DNA from: Streptomyces venezuelae ATCC 10712
GTDB taxonomy: Bacteria > Actinomycetota > Actinomycetes > Streptomycetales > Streptomycetaceae
Assembly: GCF_008639165.1 (NCBI RefSeq)
Contig: NZ_CP029197.1
Location: 4,592,001-4,656,000 of the forward strand
Reading direction: 5' to 3'
Length of the DNA: 64,000 nucleotides
Of this stretch, positions 16,004 to 24,092 are shown one piece after another. Every line of letters starts with the position of its first letter. The first letter of the stretch is position 1. The notes beneath the pieces were generated by a model. That model made no database searches. It was given only the letters and a program-made list of their open reading frames with translations, and was not told the origin of the DNA. A program made the position numbers and the translations under genes.

Positions 16004-16047
16004 CGGCTTCCCGTCGGCTTCCCGCCGGCTTCTCCTCGGCTTCCCGG
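16004..16047. repeat. Four tandem 11-bp repeats (CGGCTTCCCGN type)
   Basis: CGGCTTCCCGT, CGGCTTCCCGC, CGGCTTCTCCT and CGGCTTCCCGG follow one another, with a related copy at 15971. They lie in the 268-bp mqnA-mqnC gap, about 120 bp ahead of the mqnC -10-like box (TACGCT, 16164-16169). An 11-bp period is near one helical turn, so they could be a phased protein-binding array or slippage DNA. Confidence 0.65.
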
Positions 16048-16209
16048 AATTCGCCGTCGCGCCTCCGTCCGGTAATTCATCCCCCATATCCGCGCCCGTC
16101 CCTTCCGGTATGGGCGCGGGCGCCCCGCGCGCCACCCGAGGGAAGCCGCGAGGAGCGCTGGCGTACGCTGGTTCGGTCGATCAGAACCCCTCCGAAAGGG
16201 ACACACCCG

Positions 16210-17409
16210 GTGACCGAGAAGGCCGAACTCCAGTCTGTTCTCGACCGCGCTGCCGCGGGTGGCCGGATCACCCCGGAGGAGGCGCTCGACCTCTACCGCT
16301 CGGCGCCCCTGCACGCCCTCGGCTCCGCCGCCGACGCCGTGCGCCGCCGCCGGTACGCGGGGACCGAGCACATCGCGACGTACATCATCGAGCGCAACAT
16401 CAACTACACGAACATCTGTGTCACGGCCTGCAAGTTCTGCGCCTTCTACGCCGCTCCGAAGGACACGAAGAAGGGCTGGAGCCGCGACCTCGACGACATC
16501 CTGCGCCGCTGCGCGGAGACCGTGGAGCTCGGCGGCACGCAGATCATGTTCCAGGGCGGCCACCACCCGGACTATGGCGTCGAGTACTACGAGAAGCACT
16601 TCGCCGCCATCAAGGCCGAGTTCCCGCAGCTGGTCATCCACTCCCTCGGCGCGTCCGAGGTCGAGCACATGGCCCGGATCAGCGGCGTCTCCGTCGAGGA
16701 GGCCATCACCCGGATCCACGCCGCCGGCCTCGACTCCTTCGCGGGCGCCGGCGCCGAGCTGCTGCCGGAGCGGCCCCGCAAGGCCATCGCCCCGCTCAAG
16801 GAGAGCGGCGAGCGCTGGCTTGAGATCATGGAGATCGCCCACAAGCTGGGCGTCGAGTCCACCTCCACCATGCTGATGGGCACCGGCGAGACCAACGCCG
16901 AGCGGATCGAGCACCTGCGCATGATCCGTGACGTGCAGGACCGGACGGGCGGCTTCCGGGCCTTCATCCCGTACACGTACCAGCCCGAGAACAACCACCT
17001 CAAGGGCCGCACGCACGCCACGCTGTTCGAGTACCTGCGCATGATCGCCGTCAGCCGGCTCTTCTTCGACAACATCGCGCACATCCAGGGCTCGTGGCTC
17101 ACCACGGGCAAGGAGATCGGCCAGCTGACCCTCCACTACGGCGCGGACGACCTCGGTTCGATCATGCTGGAGGAGAACGTCGTCTCCTCGGCCGGCGCCA
17201 AGCACCGCTCCAACCTGCGCGAGATGATCGACATGATCCGCACCGCGGACCGCGTCCCGGCCCAGCGCACCACCACGTACGAGCACATCGTCGTCCACGA
17301 CGACCCGGCGAACGACCCGGTCGACGAGCGCGTCGCCTCGCACATCTCCTCCACGGCGATCGAGGGCGGCACGGCGCACCCCGAGCTGAAGCTCCTCGAC
17401 GCGAACTGA
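16210..17409 (+). CDS. mqnC: Cyclic dehypoxanthinyl futalosine synthase MqnC (radical SAM)
   Basis: 399 residues from GTG, with AAAGGGA about 9 bases upstream. The radical SAM cluster is CX3CX2C (Cys70, Cys74, Cys77 in CVTACKFC), followed by an AAPKDTKKGW-type region, QIMFQGGHHPD and YQPENNHLKG. MqnC uses a 5'-deoxyadenosyl radical to cyclise dehypoxanthine futalosine to its cyclic form, the fourth step of the futalosine pathway. Length and motifs are complete. It is followed after 5 bases by a degenerate amidohydrolase-like gene, then menG, so a menaquinone operon is likely. The promoter-like TACGCT at 16164-16169 gives a leader of about 35 bases. Confidence 0.95.
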   Translation: MTEKAELQSVLDRAAAGGRITPEEALDLYRSAPLHALGSAADAVRRRRYAGTEHIATYIIERNINYTNICVTACKFCAFYAAPKDTKKGWSRDLDDILRRCAETVELGGTQIMFQGGHHPDYGVEYYEKHFAAIKAEFPQLVIHSLGASEVEHMARISGVSVEEAITRIHAAGLDSFAGAGAELLPERPRKAIAPLKESGERWLEIMEIAHKLGVESTSTMLMGTGETNAERIEHLRMIRDVQDRTGGFRAFIPYTYQPENNHLKGRTHATLFEYLRMIAVSRLFFDNIAHIQGSWLTTGKEIGQLTLHYGADDLGSIMLEENVVSSAGAKHRSNLREMIDMIRTADRVPAQRTTTYEHIVVHDDPANDPVDERVASHISSTAIEGGTAHPELKLLDAN

Positions 17410-17414
17410 CGCCC

Positions 17415-18014
17415 GTGCTCACCATCCACGTCGCCGAGGCGACGCCCGGGACGGCCGTCCTCGTCGACGGCGACCGCGTCGCCGCCGTCGGCCCGTACGA
17501 GGACCTGGTCGCCGTCCGGCCCGAGGCGCGGGTGCGTCGCTGGCCCGGCATCCTCACCGCCGGGCTGCTCAATCCGTACGGCCCCGAGCTGCTCGAAGGC
17601 ATGTACCACCCGGACCCCCGGGAGGCCGAGGGCTTCGGCACCGAGCCGATCACCGGCGAGCGGGCGCAGCGGATCTTCCGCGCGGACGCCTCCCGGCTCG
17701 GCGCCTCCGCGCGCCGGGGTGTGCAGCGGCTGCTGGCCCACGGGACGGTGGCGATCGCCGGTGAACTGCGGAGCCGGGCCGCGATCGACGCGGTGCGCAG
17801 GGCGGGACTCGCGGTGGGCCGCCGCCCGGAGAAGCTGCCGGCCGGACCGTCGTTCTCGCCGGTGCCGCTGGTGCTCCTGCCGGACCTGGTGCCGGGCGGT
17901 CCCGCCCGCTTCGCCGTCTTCGACGTCCCCGACCGGGCCGGTCTCGTCCGGCTCGGCGCGTCGACCTGTGTGGCCACCGTCCTCGGCGGCCGTCTCGTCC
18001 ACCGGGCGCGCTGA
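17415..18014 (+). CDS. Imidazolonepropionase/aminodeoxyfutalosine-deaminase-like protein, degenerate
   Basis: 199 residues from a GTG 6 bases after the mqnC stop. The start (LTIHVAEATPGTAVLVDGDRVAAVG) and end (STCVATVLGGRLVHRA) match the composite beta domain that flanks the barrel of metal-dependent amidohydrolases such as HutI and aminodeoxyfutalosine deaminase. The barrel between them is much shortened: about 200 residues against 400 or more in active enzymes. The metal-binding HxH that should follow strand 1 is replaced by LLNPYGPELLEG. It is therefore probably not a hydrolase. Its fixed place between mqnC and menG suggests a scaffold or regulatory role in menaquinone synthesis; this is inference. 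Confidence 0.75.
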   Translation: MLTIHVAEATPGTAVLVDGDRVAAVGPYEDLVAVRPEARVRRWPGILTAGLLNPYGPELLEGMYHPDPREAEGFGTEPITGERAQRIFRADASRLGASARRGVQRLLAHGTVAIAGELRSRAAIDAVRRAGLAVGRRPEKLPAGPSFSPVPLVLLPDLVPGGPARFAVFDVPDRAGLVRLGASTCVATVLGGRLVHRAR

Positions 18015-18113
18015 CCGGGGCGGCCGCTGAGCGCGCCCTGCCGGTCGGGGCGGGATCGGCCCTGAGACAATGGACGCGCCCGCCCGTACCCGAGTCTGCG
18101 AGGCCGAACGCCA

Positions 18114-18806
18114 GTGACCCGCGCCACCCTGGACAAGCAGCCGCACGAAGTCGCCTCGATGTTCGACGACGTGGCGGCGAACTACGACCTCACGAACGAC
18201 GTGCTCTCGCTGGGCCAGGACCGGCGCTGGCGCAAGGAGGTCGCGAAGGCGGTCGACGCCCGCCCCGCGCAGAAGGTCCTGGACCTCGCCGCCGGTACGG
18301 CGACCTCCTCGCAGCCCTTCGCGCGCGCGGGCGCGTACGTCGTGCCCTGCGACTTCTCGCTCGGCATGCTGCGGGTCGGCAAGAAGAACCACCCGTGGAT
18401 GCCGTTCACCGCGGGCGACGGCACGAAGCTGCCGTTCCGCGACGACGTGTTCGACGCGGTGACGATCTCCTTCGGGCTGCGGAACATCCAGGACACCGAC
18501 CAGGCGCTGCGCGAGATGTACCGGGTGACGAAGCCGGGCGGCCGGATCGTCATCAGCGAGTTCTCGCACGCCACCTGGGCGCCGTTCCGCACGGTGTACG
18601 AGGAGTACCTGATGCGCGCGCTGCCGCCGGTGGCCCGCGCGGTCTCCTCCAACCCGGACGCGTACGTGTACCTGGCCGAGTCCATCCGCTCCTGGCCGGA
18701 CCAGCCGACCCTGGCGGGCATGCTCCAGAAGGCCGGCTGGTCGAAGGTCGCCTGGCGGAACCTGACCGGGGGCATCGTCGCCCTCCACCGGGGCTTCAAG
18801 GCGTAA
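18114..18806 (+). CDS. menG: Demethylmenaquinone methyltransferase MenG/UbiE
   Basis: 230 residues from GTG, the family's normal length. It is a class I SAM methyltransferase: motif I VLDLAAGTATSS, an acidic loop YVVPCDFSLGML, and the UbiE signatures FDDVAANYDLTNDVLSLGQDRRW near the start and ISFGLRNIQD with EMYRVTKPGGRIVISEFS. It methylates C-2 of demethylmenaquinone with SAM to give menaquinone, at the membrane face. It lies downstream of mqnC and the degenerate amidohydrolase and upstream of a MenJ-like reductase, all in one direction. Confidence 0.93.
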   Translation: MTRATLDKQPHEVASMFDDVAANYDLTNDVLSLGQDRRWRKEVAKAVDARPAQKVLDLAAGTATSSQPFARAGAYVVPCDFSLGMLRVGKKNHPWMPFTAGDGTKLPFRDDVFDAVTISFGLRNIQDTDQALREMYRVTKPGGRIVISEFSHATWAPFRTVYEEYLMRALPPVARAVSSNPDAYVYLAESIRSWPDQPTLAGMLQKAGWSKVAWRNLTGGIVALHRGFKA

Positions 18807-18863
18807 CCCGCCCGCCCATAAACTGCCCTCATCCTTCCCTCGACCTCTTCGGGAGATCTCGCC

Positions 18864-20150
18864 GTGACCGAGCAGCCCCTCTCCGAGCACAGCGCGGACG
18901 TCATCGTCGTCGGGGCAGGCCCGGCCGGATCCACCACCGCGTACTACCTCGCCAAGGCCGGACTCGACGTCCTGCTCCTGGAGAAGACCGCGTTCCCGCG
19001 CGAGAAGGTCTGCGGCGACGGCCTCACCCCCCGCGCCACCAAGCAGCTCGTCTCCATGGGCATCGACATCTCCGAAGAGGCCGGCTGGCTGCGGAACCGG
19101 GGCCTGCGGATCATCGGCGGCGGCGTGCGCCTGGAACTCGACTGGCCCGAGCTCGCCTCGTACCCGGACTACGGACTCGTCCGCAAGCGCGACGACTTCG
19201 ACGAGCAGCTGGCCCGCCAGGCGCAGAAGGCCGGCGCCCGGCTGTACGAGCGCTGCAACGTCGGCGCCCCGGTCATCGACGACCGCACGGGCCGGATCAC
19301 CGGCGTCCACGCCAAGCTCGGCGAGGAGAAGCGCGAGGTCACCTTCCACGCCCCGCTCGTCGTCGCCGCCGACGGCAACTCCACCCGGATCTCCCTCGCC
19401 ATGGGCCTGCACCGGCGCGAGGACCGGCCGATGGGTGTCGCCGTGCGGACGTACTTCACCTCGCCCCGGCACGACGACGACTACCTGGAGTCCTGGCTGG
19501 AGCTGTGGGACCGCCGCGGCCCCCAGGACCGGCTGCTGCCCGGCTACGGCTGGATCTTCCCGATGGGCGACGGCACGTCCAACGTCGGCCTCGGCATCCT
19601 CAACTCCTCGAAGGCCTTCCGCGAGCTGGACTGGCGCGAGGTCCTGAAGGCCTGGTGCGCCTCGATGCCGGAGGACTGGGGCTACACCCCGGAGAACATG
19701 ACGCAGCCGATCCGCGGCGCCGCCCTCCCGATGGCCTTCAACCGCCAGCCGCACTACACCAAGGGCCTGCTGCTCGTCGGCGACGCCGGCGGCCTGGTCA
19801 ACCCGTTCAACGGCGAGGGCATCGCGTACGCCATGGAGTCCGGCCAGATCGCGGCCGACGTCATCGTCCAGGCGCACGCCCGCGCGACCCCCGCCCAGCG
19901 CGAACTGGCCCTCCGGAACTACCCGCAGGTCCTCAAGGACACCTACGGCGGCTACTACACGCTCGGCCGCGCCTTCGTGAAGCTCATCGGCAACCCGAAG
20001 GTCATGAAGATCGCGACCCAGCGCGGTCTGACCCACCCGATGCTCATGAAGTTCACCCTGAAGATGCTGGCGAACCTCACCGACCCGACGGGCGGCGACG
20101 CCATGGACCGCATCATCAACGGCCTCTCGAAGGTCGCGCCGAAGGCCTGA
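18864..20150 (+). CDS. Geranylgeranyl-reductase-family FAD enzyme (menaquinone reductase MenJ-like)
   Basis: 428 residues. N-terminal FAD motif VIVVGAGPAGSTTAYYLAKAG, then EKTAFPREKVCGDGLTPRA (the PxxKxCGDGL signature of the geranylgeranyl reductase family), LVVAADGNSTRI, and LLVGDAGGLVNPFNGEGIAYAMESG near residue 310. In mycobacteria the homologue MenJ saturates one isoprene unit of menaquinone. Its position directly after menG supports the same job here, but other prenyl-lipid substrates cannot be excluded. The C-terminus overlaps the convergent AraC-type regulator gene by 35 bases. Confidence 0.85.
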   Translation: MTEQPLSEHSADVIVVGAGPAGSTTAYYLAKAGLDVLLLEKTAFPREKVCGDGLTPRATKQLVSMGIDISEEAGWLRNRGLRIIGGGVRLELDWPELASYPDYGLVRKRDDFDEQLARQAQKAGARLYERCNVGAPVIDDRTGRITGVHAKLGEEKREVTFHAPLVVAADGNSTRISLAMGLHRREDRPMGVAVRTYFTSPRHDDDYLESWLELWDRRGPQDRLLPGYGWIFPMGDGTSNVGLGILNSSKAFRELDWREVLKAWCASMPEDWGYTPENMTQPIRGAALPMAFNRQPHYTKGLLLVGDAGGLVNPFNGEGIAYAMESGQIAADVIVQAHARATPAQRELALRNYPQVLKDTYGGYYTLGRAFVKLIGNPKVMKIATQRGLTHPMLMKFTLKMLANLTDPTGGDAMDRIINGLSKVAPKA

Positions 20151-21111
20151 ACGCCTGCCGGTAGCCGGAAGGGGACACCCCGACGGCGCGGATGAAATGG
20201 CGGCGCAGGTTGGCCGCCGACCCCAGCCCGCTGTGGTCGCCGACCAGCTCCACGGGCAGGTCGGTGGACTCCAGCAGGGTCTGGGCGCGGGCCACCCGCT
20301 GCTGCAGCAGCCACTGCAGCGGGGTGGTCCCGTACTCCTCGCGGACCCGCCGGTGGAAGGTGCGCGGGCTCATCCGGGCCCGTCGCGCCAGATCCTCCAC
20401 GGTCAGCGGCTCGGCCAGGCGCTCGGTCGCCCACTGCAGGACGGGCCCCAGGCTGTCGTCGTCGCTCGGCGGCAGCGGCGCCTCGATGAACTGGGCCTGG
20501 CCGCCGGGACGGTGGGCCGGGACGACGAGCCGGCGGGCGAGCTGCCCCGCGACGGTCGCGCCGAGGTCGGTGCGCACCAGGTGCAGGCAGAGGTCGAGCG
20601 CGGCGGTGGCCCCGGCGCTGGTCAGGACGGGCCCGTCGGCCGTGTAGAGCACCGAGTCGTCGACGATCACCTCGGGGTGGCGGGCGGCCAGCTGCGCGGT
20701 GTGCTGCCAGTGCGCGGTGGCCCGGCGGCCGTCGAGGAGTCCGGCGGCGGCGAGCGCGAAGGCCCCGGTGCAGAGCGACACCATCCGGGCGCCGGAGGCC
20801 GCGGCCGCCCGCAGCGCCGTCACCAGCTCCTCCGGCACCTCCTCGCCGTCGTCCACGACCGCCTCGGGCACGGACGGCACGATGACGGTGTCCGCCCCCA
20901 CGAGTCCGTCGAGACCGTGGTCGGTCCGCAGCGAGAAGACCCCGCCCTCGCCGGAGTCCCCGCAGAGCCGCAGCTCGTACCAGGGGTCGGCGAGGTCCGG
21001 GTGCGGGATGCCGAAGACCGCGCACGCCAGGGAGAGTTCGTACAGCTCCCACAGCGACGTTCCGATCCGCCGGTCCGGTACGACGGCGATGGCGACGATC
21101 CCTGCGCTCAT
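20116..21111 (-). CDS. GlxA-type AraC family transcriptional regulator
   Basis: 331 residues. The N-terminal DJ-1/PfpI-like amidotransferase fold has the nucleophile-elbow region VSLCTGAFALAAAGLLDGRRATAHW. The C-terminal AraC module with two helix-turn-helix motifs is LTVEDLARRARMSPRTFHRRVREEYGTTPLQWLLQQRV and VGDHSGLGSAANLRRHFIRAVGVSPSGYR (motif described in two parts). GlxA-type regulators are cytosolic transcription factors whose ligand is mostly unknown. The gene diverges from the imine-reductase-like gene across 94 bp, so that gene is the natural target. Confidence 0.9.
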   Translation of the reverse strand: MSAGIVAIAVVPDRRIGTSLWELYELSLACAVFGIPHPDLADPWYELRLCGDSGEGGVFSLRTDHGLDGLVGADTVIVPSVPEAVVDDGEEVPEELVTALRAAAASGARMVSLCTGAFALAAAGLLDGRRATAHWQHTAQLAARHPEVIVDDSVLYTADGPVLTSAGATAALDLCLHLVRTDLGATVAGQLARRLVVPAHRPGGQAQFIEAPLPPSDDDSLGPVLQWATERLAEPLTVEDLARRARMSPRTFHRRVREEYGTTPLQWLLQQRVARAQTLLESTDLPVELVGDHSGLGSAANLRRHFIRAVGVSPSGYRQAFRPSARPSRGR

Positions 21112-21205
21112 GCCCCCGACCGTACGTCAGAACGCGGCAGTAATCGTGCGGTCGTCGTCGGTCCTGCCACTGTCGGCCGGAATCCGCCGCTGCGAGCGTG
21201 GAGCC

Positions 21206-22069
21206 ATGAACGCACAGAGCATCACGGTCATCGGTCTCGGGCAGATGGGCACGGCCCTCGCCGACGCCTTCCTCGCCGCCGGCCACCCCACCACCGTCTG
21301 GAACCGCACCCCCGGGAAGGCCGACGCCCTCGTCGCCCGGGGCGCCACCCGCGCCGCCACCGTCACCGAGGCCGTCACCGCGAGCGAACTCGTCGTGGTC
21401 TGCGTGCTCGACGACGCCGCCGTCCGCGAACTCCTCGCGCCCGTCACGGAGTCCCTGCGGGGCAGGGTCCTGGTCAACCTCACCACGGGTTCGCCCGAGC
21501 AGGCCCGCGCGCAGGCGGCGTGGGCGGCGGAGCACGGCATCGGCTACCTCGACGGAGCCGTCATGACGACCCCGCCCGGGGTCGGCGACAGCGCCAACAT
21601 GATCCTGTACGCGGGCTCGCCCGAGCTGTTCGCCGCGCACCGCACGACGCTCGCCGTGCTCGGCGACCCGGTGGACCTGGGGCCGGACGCGGGGCTCGGC
21701 TCGCTCTACGACGCCGGGCTGCTCGGCCTCATGTGGTCCGTCTTCGGCGGCTGGCTGCACGCCTCCGCCCTCGCGGGCGCGGACGGGGTGCCGGCCAGGG
21801 AGTTCACGGCGGTGGCCACCCGCTGGCTGAGGACGGTCTCCTGGTTCATGACCGGGTACGCCGAGCAGATCGACGCGGGGGAGTACCCGGGCGCGGACGC
21901 CACGATCGACGTCCAGGTGGCGGCGATCGGGCATCTGCTGCACGCGGGGGAGGCCCGCGGGATCGACAACCGGCTGCCGGAGCTCCACCTGGACCTGATG
22001 CGCGCGGCGGTCGACGCGGGCCACGGAGGGGACAGCTACGCCCGGATCATCGAGAACTTCCGCAAATAG
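21206..22069 (+). CDS. NAD(P)-dependent oxidoreductase, imine-reductase / beta-hydroxyacid dehydrogenase type
   Basis: 287 residues from ATG; a GGAG precedes it. The Rossmann motif is VIGLGQMGTALADAFLAAG with TVWNRTPGKADAL, where Asn-Arg-Thr after beta-2 favours NADPH. Then come VNLTTGSPEQARA and YLDGAVMTTPPGVG, and a helical C-terminal domain with LYDAGLLGLMW. The length and the YDxxLLxxMW signature resemble actinobacterial imine reductases more than 3-hydroxyisobutyrate dehydrogenases. Substrate unknown. It is divergently paired with a GlxA-like regulator and followed by a bidirectional terminator. Confidence 0.85.
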   Translation: MNAQSITVIGLGQMGTALADAFLAAGHPTTVWNRTPGKADALVARGATRAATVTEAVTASELVVVCVLDDAAVRELLAPVTESLRGRVLVNLTTGSPEQARAQAAWAAEHGIGYLDGAVMTTPPGVGDSANMILYAGSPELFAAHRTTLAVLGDPVDLGPDAGLGSLYDAGLLGLMWSVFGGWLHASALAGADGVPAREFTAVATRWLRTVSWFMTGYAEQIDAGEYPGADATIDVQVAAIGHLLHAGEARGIDNRLPELHLDLMRAAVDAGHGGDSYARIIENFRK

Positions 22070-22100
22070 GGCATGCCGGGAGATGTCGTGACCGGATGAC

Positions 22101-22137
22101 GAAGAGCCGTCACTCCCCCGAGGAGGGACGGCTCTTC
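22101..22137. terminator. Bidirectional terminator between convergent genes
   Basis: GAAGAGCCGTC and GACGGCTCTTC form an 11-bp perfect stem with a 15-base loop. It lies 32 bases after the imine-reductase-like stop and 24 bases after the NlpC/P60 stop on the other strand, so it can serve both. Confidence 0.8.
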
Positions 22138-22160
22138 GCGTACGACGTGACGCGGGTCGG

Positions 22161-23045
22161 TCAGAGGATGCGGACCGCGCCCGAGGGCATGTCCCAGTCC
22201 AGGGAGCGCTCGACGACACCGGTCGACGAGTTCTGCGCGCCGACGTACTTGCCGCCGCCCACGTAGATCGCGACGTGGTACGAGCCGCTGCGGCTGCCCC
22301 AGTAGAGGACGTCGCCCGGCTGGAGGTTGCTCAGGGAGACGGAGGTGCCCATGCTCGACTGGTCGTACGAGATGCGCGGCAGGTCGATGCCGGCCTCGCG
22401 GTAGGCGGCCTGGACGAGACCGGAGCAGTCCCACGAGTTGGGGCCGGTGCCGCCGGTGACGTACGAGTCGCCGACCTGGGCCCGGGCGAAGGCCACGATC
22501 GCGGCGGCGGAGCCGGAGGGGGCCTGCGTGGTGGACTCGTTCGAGCCGGCCGAGGAGCCGCTGTCGGACGAGGAGGAGCCGTTGTCCGAGGACGAGCTCG
22601 CGGACGTCGAGGCGAGCTGGGTGCGCGCCCGGTCGCGGGAGGCGCGGGCCTCGGCGTCCTTGCGCTCCTGCTCGGCCTTCAGACGGGCCTTCTCGGCCTT
22701 CTCGGCCGCGGCCTTGCGGTCGGCCTCGGCCTTGGCCGTCCTGGCCTCCTTGGCGGCCTTCTGCAGCGCCAGGTTCTCCTGCGTCTGGAGGCTCTGGTCG
22801 AGCGCCTCCTGCTGGGAGGCCTCGGCGGAGGCGGCGACGGCGCTGGCGAGACCGGTGGCGGCCTCAAGGGAGCCCAGGGTGGGCATTTCGATGGTCTCGG
22901 TCACCGGCTCGGCATTGGCCGGCCCGGCAGCACCGGCCACCGCGATGGTGCCGAGGACGCCACCGGCAACTCCGGCTCGCAGCGCGAGCTTCGAGGCGCT
23001 GCGGCGGGGCTTCCGGTGGCTGGGTATGTGAGCGGTGTGGGACAT
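22161..23045 (-). CDS. Secreted NlpC/P60 peptidoglycan endopeptidase with coiled-coil region
   Basis: 294 residues from the ATG at 23045. Signal peptide 1-45 (HRKPRRSASKLALRAG..., cleavage near GPANAEP). Residues about 75-145 are an Ala/Lys/Glu/Gln-rich coiled coil, about 146-175 a Ser-rich linker, and 180-294 the NlpC/P60 domain with catalytic Cys207 (NSWDCSGLV), His257 (SYHVAIYVG) and a polar third residue near Asn272. Such enzymes cut the D-Glu-to-diamino-acid bond in the peptide stem outside the membrane. The frame is open upstream to 23195 without a convincing start. It diverges from nuoA across a 670-bp gap. Confidence 0.88.
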   Translation of the reverse strand: MSHTAHIPSHRKPRRSASKLALRAGVAGGVLGTIAVAGAAGPANAEPVTETIEMPTLGSLEAATGLASAVAASAEASQQEALDQSLQTQENLALQKAAKEARTAKAEADRKAAAEKAEKARLKAEQERKDAEARASRDRARTQLASTSASSSSDNGSSSSDSGSSAGSNESTTQAPSGSAAAIVAFARAQVGDSYVTGGTGPNSWDCSGLVQAAYREAGIDLPRISYDQSSMGTSVSLSNLQPGDVLYWGSRSGSYHVAIYVGGGKYVGAQNSSTGVVERSLDWDMPSGAVRIL

Positions 23046-23715
23046 GAGGACAACCGCTATCAGGGCTTCACGGTTCCCTTCAAGAAACGTGGGTTGCGCC
23101 ACAGTTACGTTCGGAACCACATAATCCGCTTCTCTGGCAGCCTTATTGACGCCGTAACGGGCAAAACGGGCACGGCCCATCTGGCCCTTGATCACGGGTT
23201 TTCATTGAAACGCCCGAATTGCCCGACGCTTACCACCTCTTGACGCCGGTGGCCAAGCCCCGTTTTTCCGGAGGCTTGGTGAAGTGATGCAGGTCACAGT
23301 TCCGTCTCACGAACGCTCGTGAAAGCGCGCACGCGTCCACCCCCGTACGCGGGACCCCCCGACCGGGCGACGGCCGGTTCCTTTATCACCCGGATGCGTC
23401 CATCACCAATTTGCCTGTAGTGGCCAACACTTGATAGTGCGACACCCCCTCCGATCAGCGATTTCCGGTCCGGATGTCACATCTGGTGATCACCTGGGCG
23501 CTTCGCGCAACAAGATCACCGCTCATCCGACTTCATGATCCTTCGTCAGGTGGTGGAGATCACAAAGTCGTTGTCGTACCCCGTGTCGCAGATCACAGAG
23601 GGGCGGGCATAAGATGCGGGGCAGCCGGGCTTGTGAACTGCCTCACATGGGGGCGATCTTTCGGGGCCCGGCCGTGCGGTCCAACGGTCAAGGACGACTG
23701 GAAGGAGCGAGGAGC
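23046..23715. other. 670-bp intergenic region between NlpC/P60 gene and nuo operon
   Basis: No gene is supported here. It holds the divergent promoters. A hairpin (CCAAGCC ... GGCTTGG, about 23252-23278) lies in the NlpC leader. GATCAC occurs four times on the nuo side (23488, 23514, 23558, 23591), the first inside the palindrome GGTGATCACC and the last two as 8-bp direct repeats AGATCACA 33 bp apart. A possible nuoA -10 box, TAAGAT, is at 23610-23615, followed by a Rex-like operator. The leader on the NlpC side (about 250 bases) was checked for the c-di-AMP riboswitch consensus, which was not found. Confidence 0.6.
23631..23648. promoter_or_regulatory. Rex operator (ROP) candidate in nuoA leader
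   Basis: TTGTGAACTGCCTCACAT matches the Streptomyces Rex operator TTGTGAACGCGTTCACAA at 13 of 18 positions, including the whole left half TTGTGAAC and TCACA on the right. It lies just after the predicted start site (-10 TAAGAT at 23610) and 68-85 bases before the nuoA start codon. Rex is an NADH/NAD+-sensing repressor known to control respiratory genes in Streptomyces, so a roadblock-type repression of nuo when NADH is low is the natural reading. Confidence 0.7.
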
Positions 23716-24075
23716 GTGAATGCGTACGCGCCCGTCCTCGTGCTCGGTGCCCTGGGTGCGGGGTTTGCGATCTTCTCCGTGGTCATGGCCACGCTTATCG
23801 GGCCAAAGCGGTACAACAGGGCAAAGCTTGAGGCGTACGAGTGCGGCATCGAACCGACGCCCACTCCCGCCGGAGGCGGCCGCTTCCCGATCAAGTACTA
23901 CCTGACGGCGATGCTCTTCATCGTCTTCGACATCGAGATCGTCTTCCTCTACCCCTGGGCCGTCACCTTCGACGCCCTGGGGCTTTTCGGGCTCGTGGAG
24001 ATGCTGCTCTTCGTGCTCACCGTCTTCGTCGCCTACGCGTACGTGTGGCGGCGCGGCGGCCTGGAATGGGACTGA
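23716..24075 (+). CDS. nuoA: NADH-quinone oxidoreductase subunit A
   Basis: 119 residues from a GTG with GAGGAG directly upstream. Three membrane helices are visible (about 5-27, 63-83, 90-111), with the conserved loop KLEAYECGIEPT (the loop carrying the conserved Cys) and FDIEIVFLYPWA. NuoA is a membrane-arm subunit at the quinone-site end of complex I, moving with the E-channel during proton pumping. It is the first gene of the nuoA-N operon; a Rex-type operator lies in its leader. Confidence 0.96.
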   Translation: MNAYAPVLVLGALGAGFAIFSVVMATLIGPKRYNRAKLEAYECGIEPTPTPAGGGRFPIKYYLTAMLFIVFDIEIVFLYPWAVTFDALGLFGLVEMLLFVLTVFVAYAYVWRRGGLEWD

Positions 24076-24092
24076 GGGGCTGAGGGGCACCT

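Noticed and set aside
23046..23300. Possible c-di-AMP (ydaO-type) riboswitch upstream of the NlpC/P60 gene
   Set aside because: Such riboswitches often precede cell-wall hydrolases in this group, but the conserved sequence blocks were not found by eye. A covariance-model search of 23046-23400 on the minus strand would settle it.
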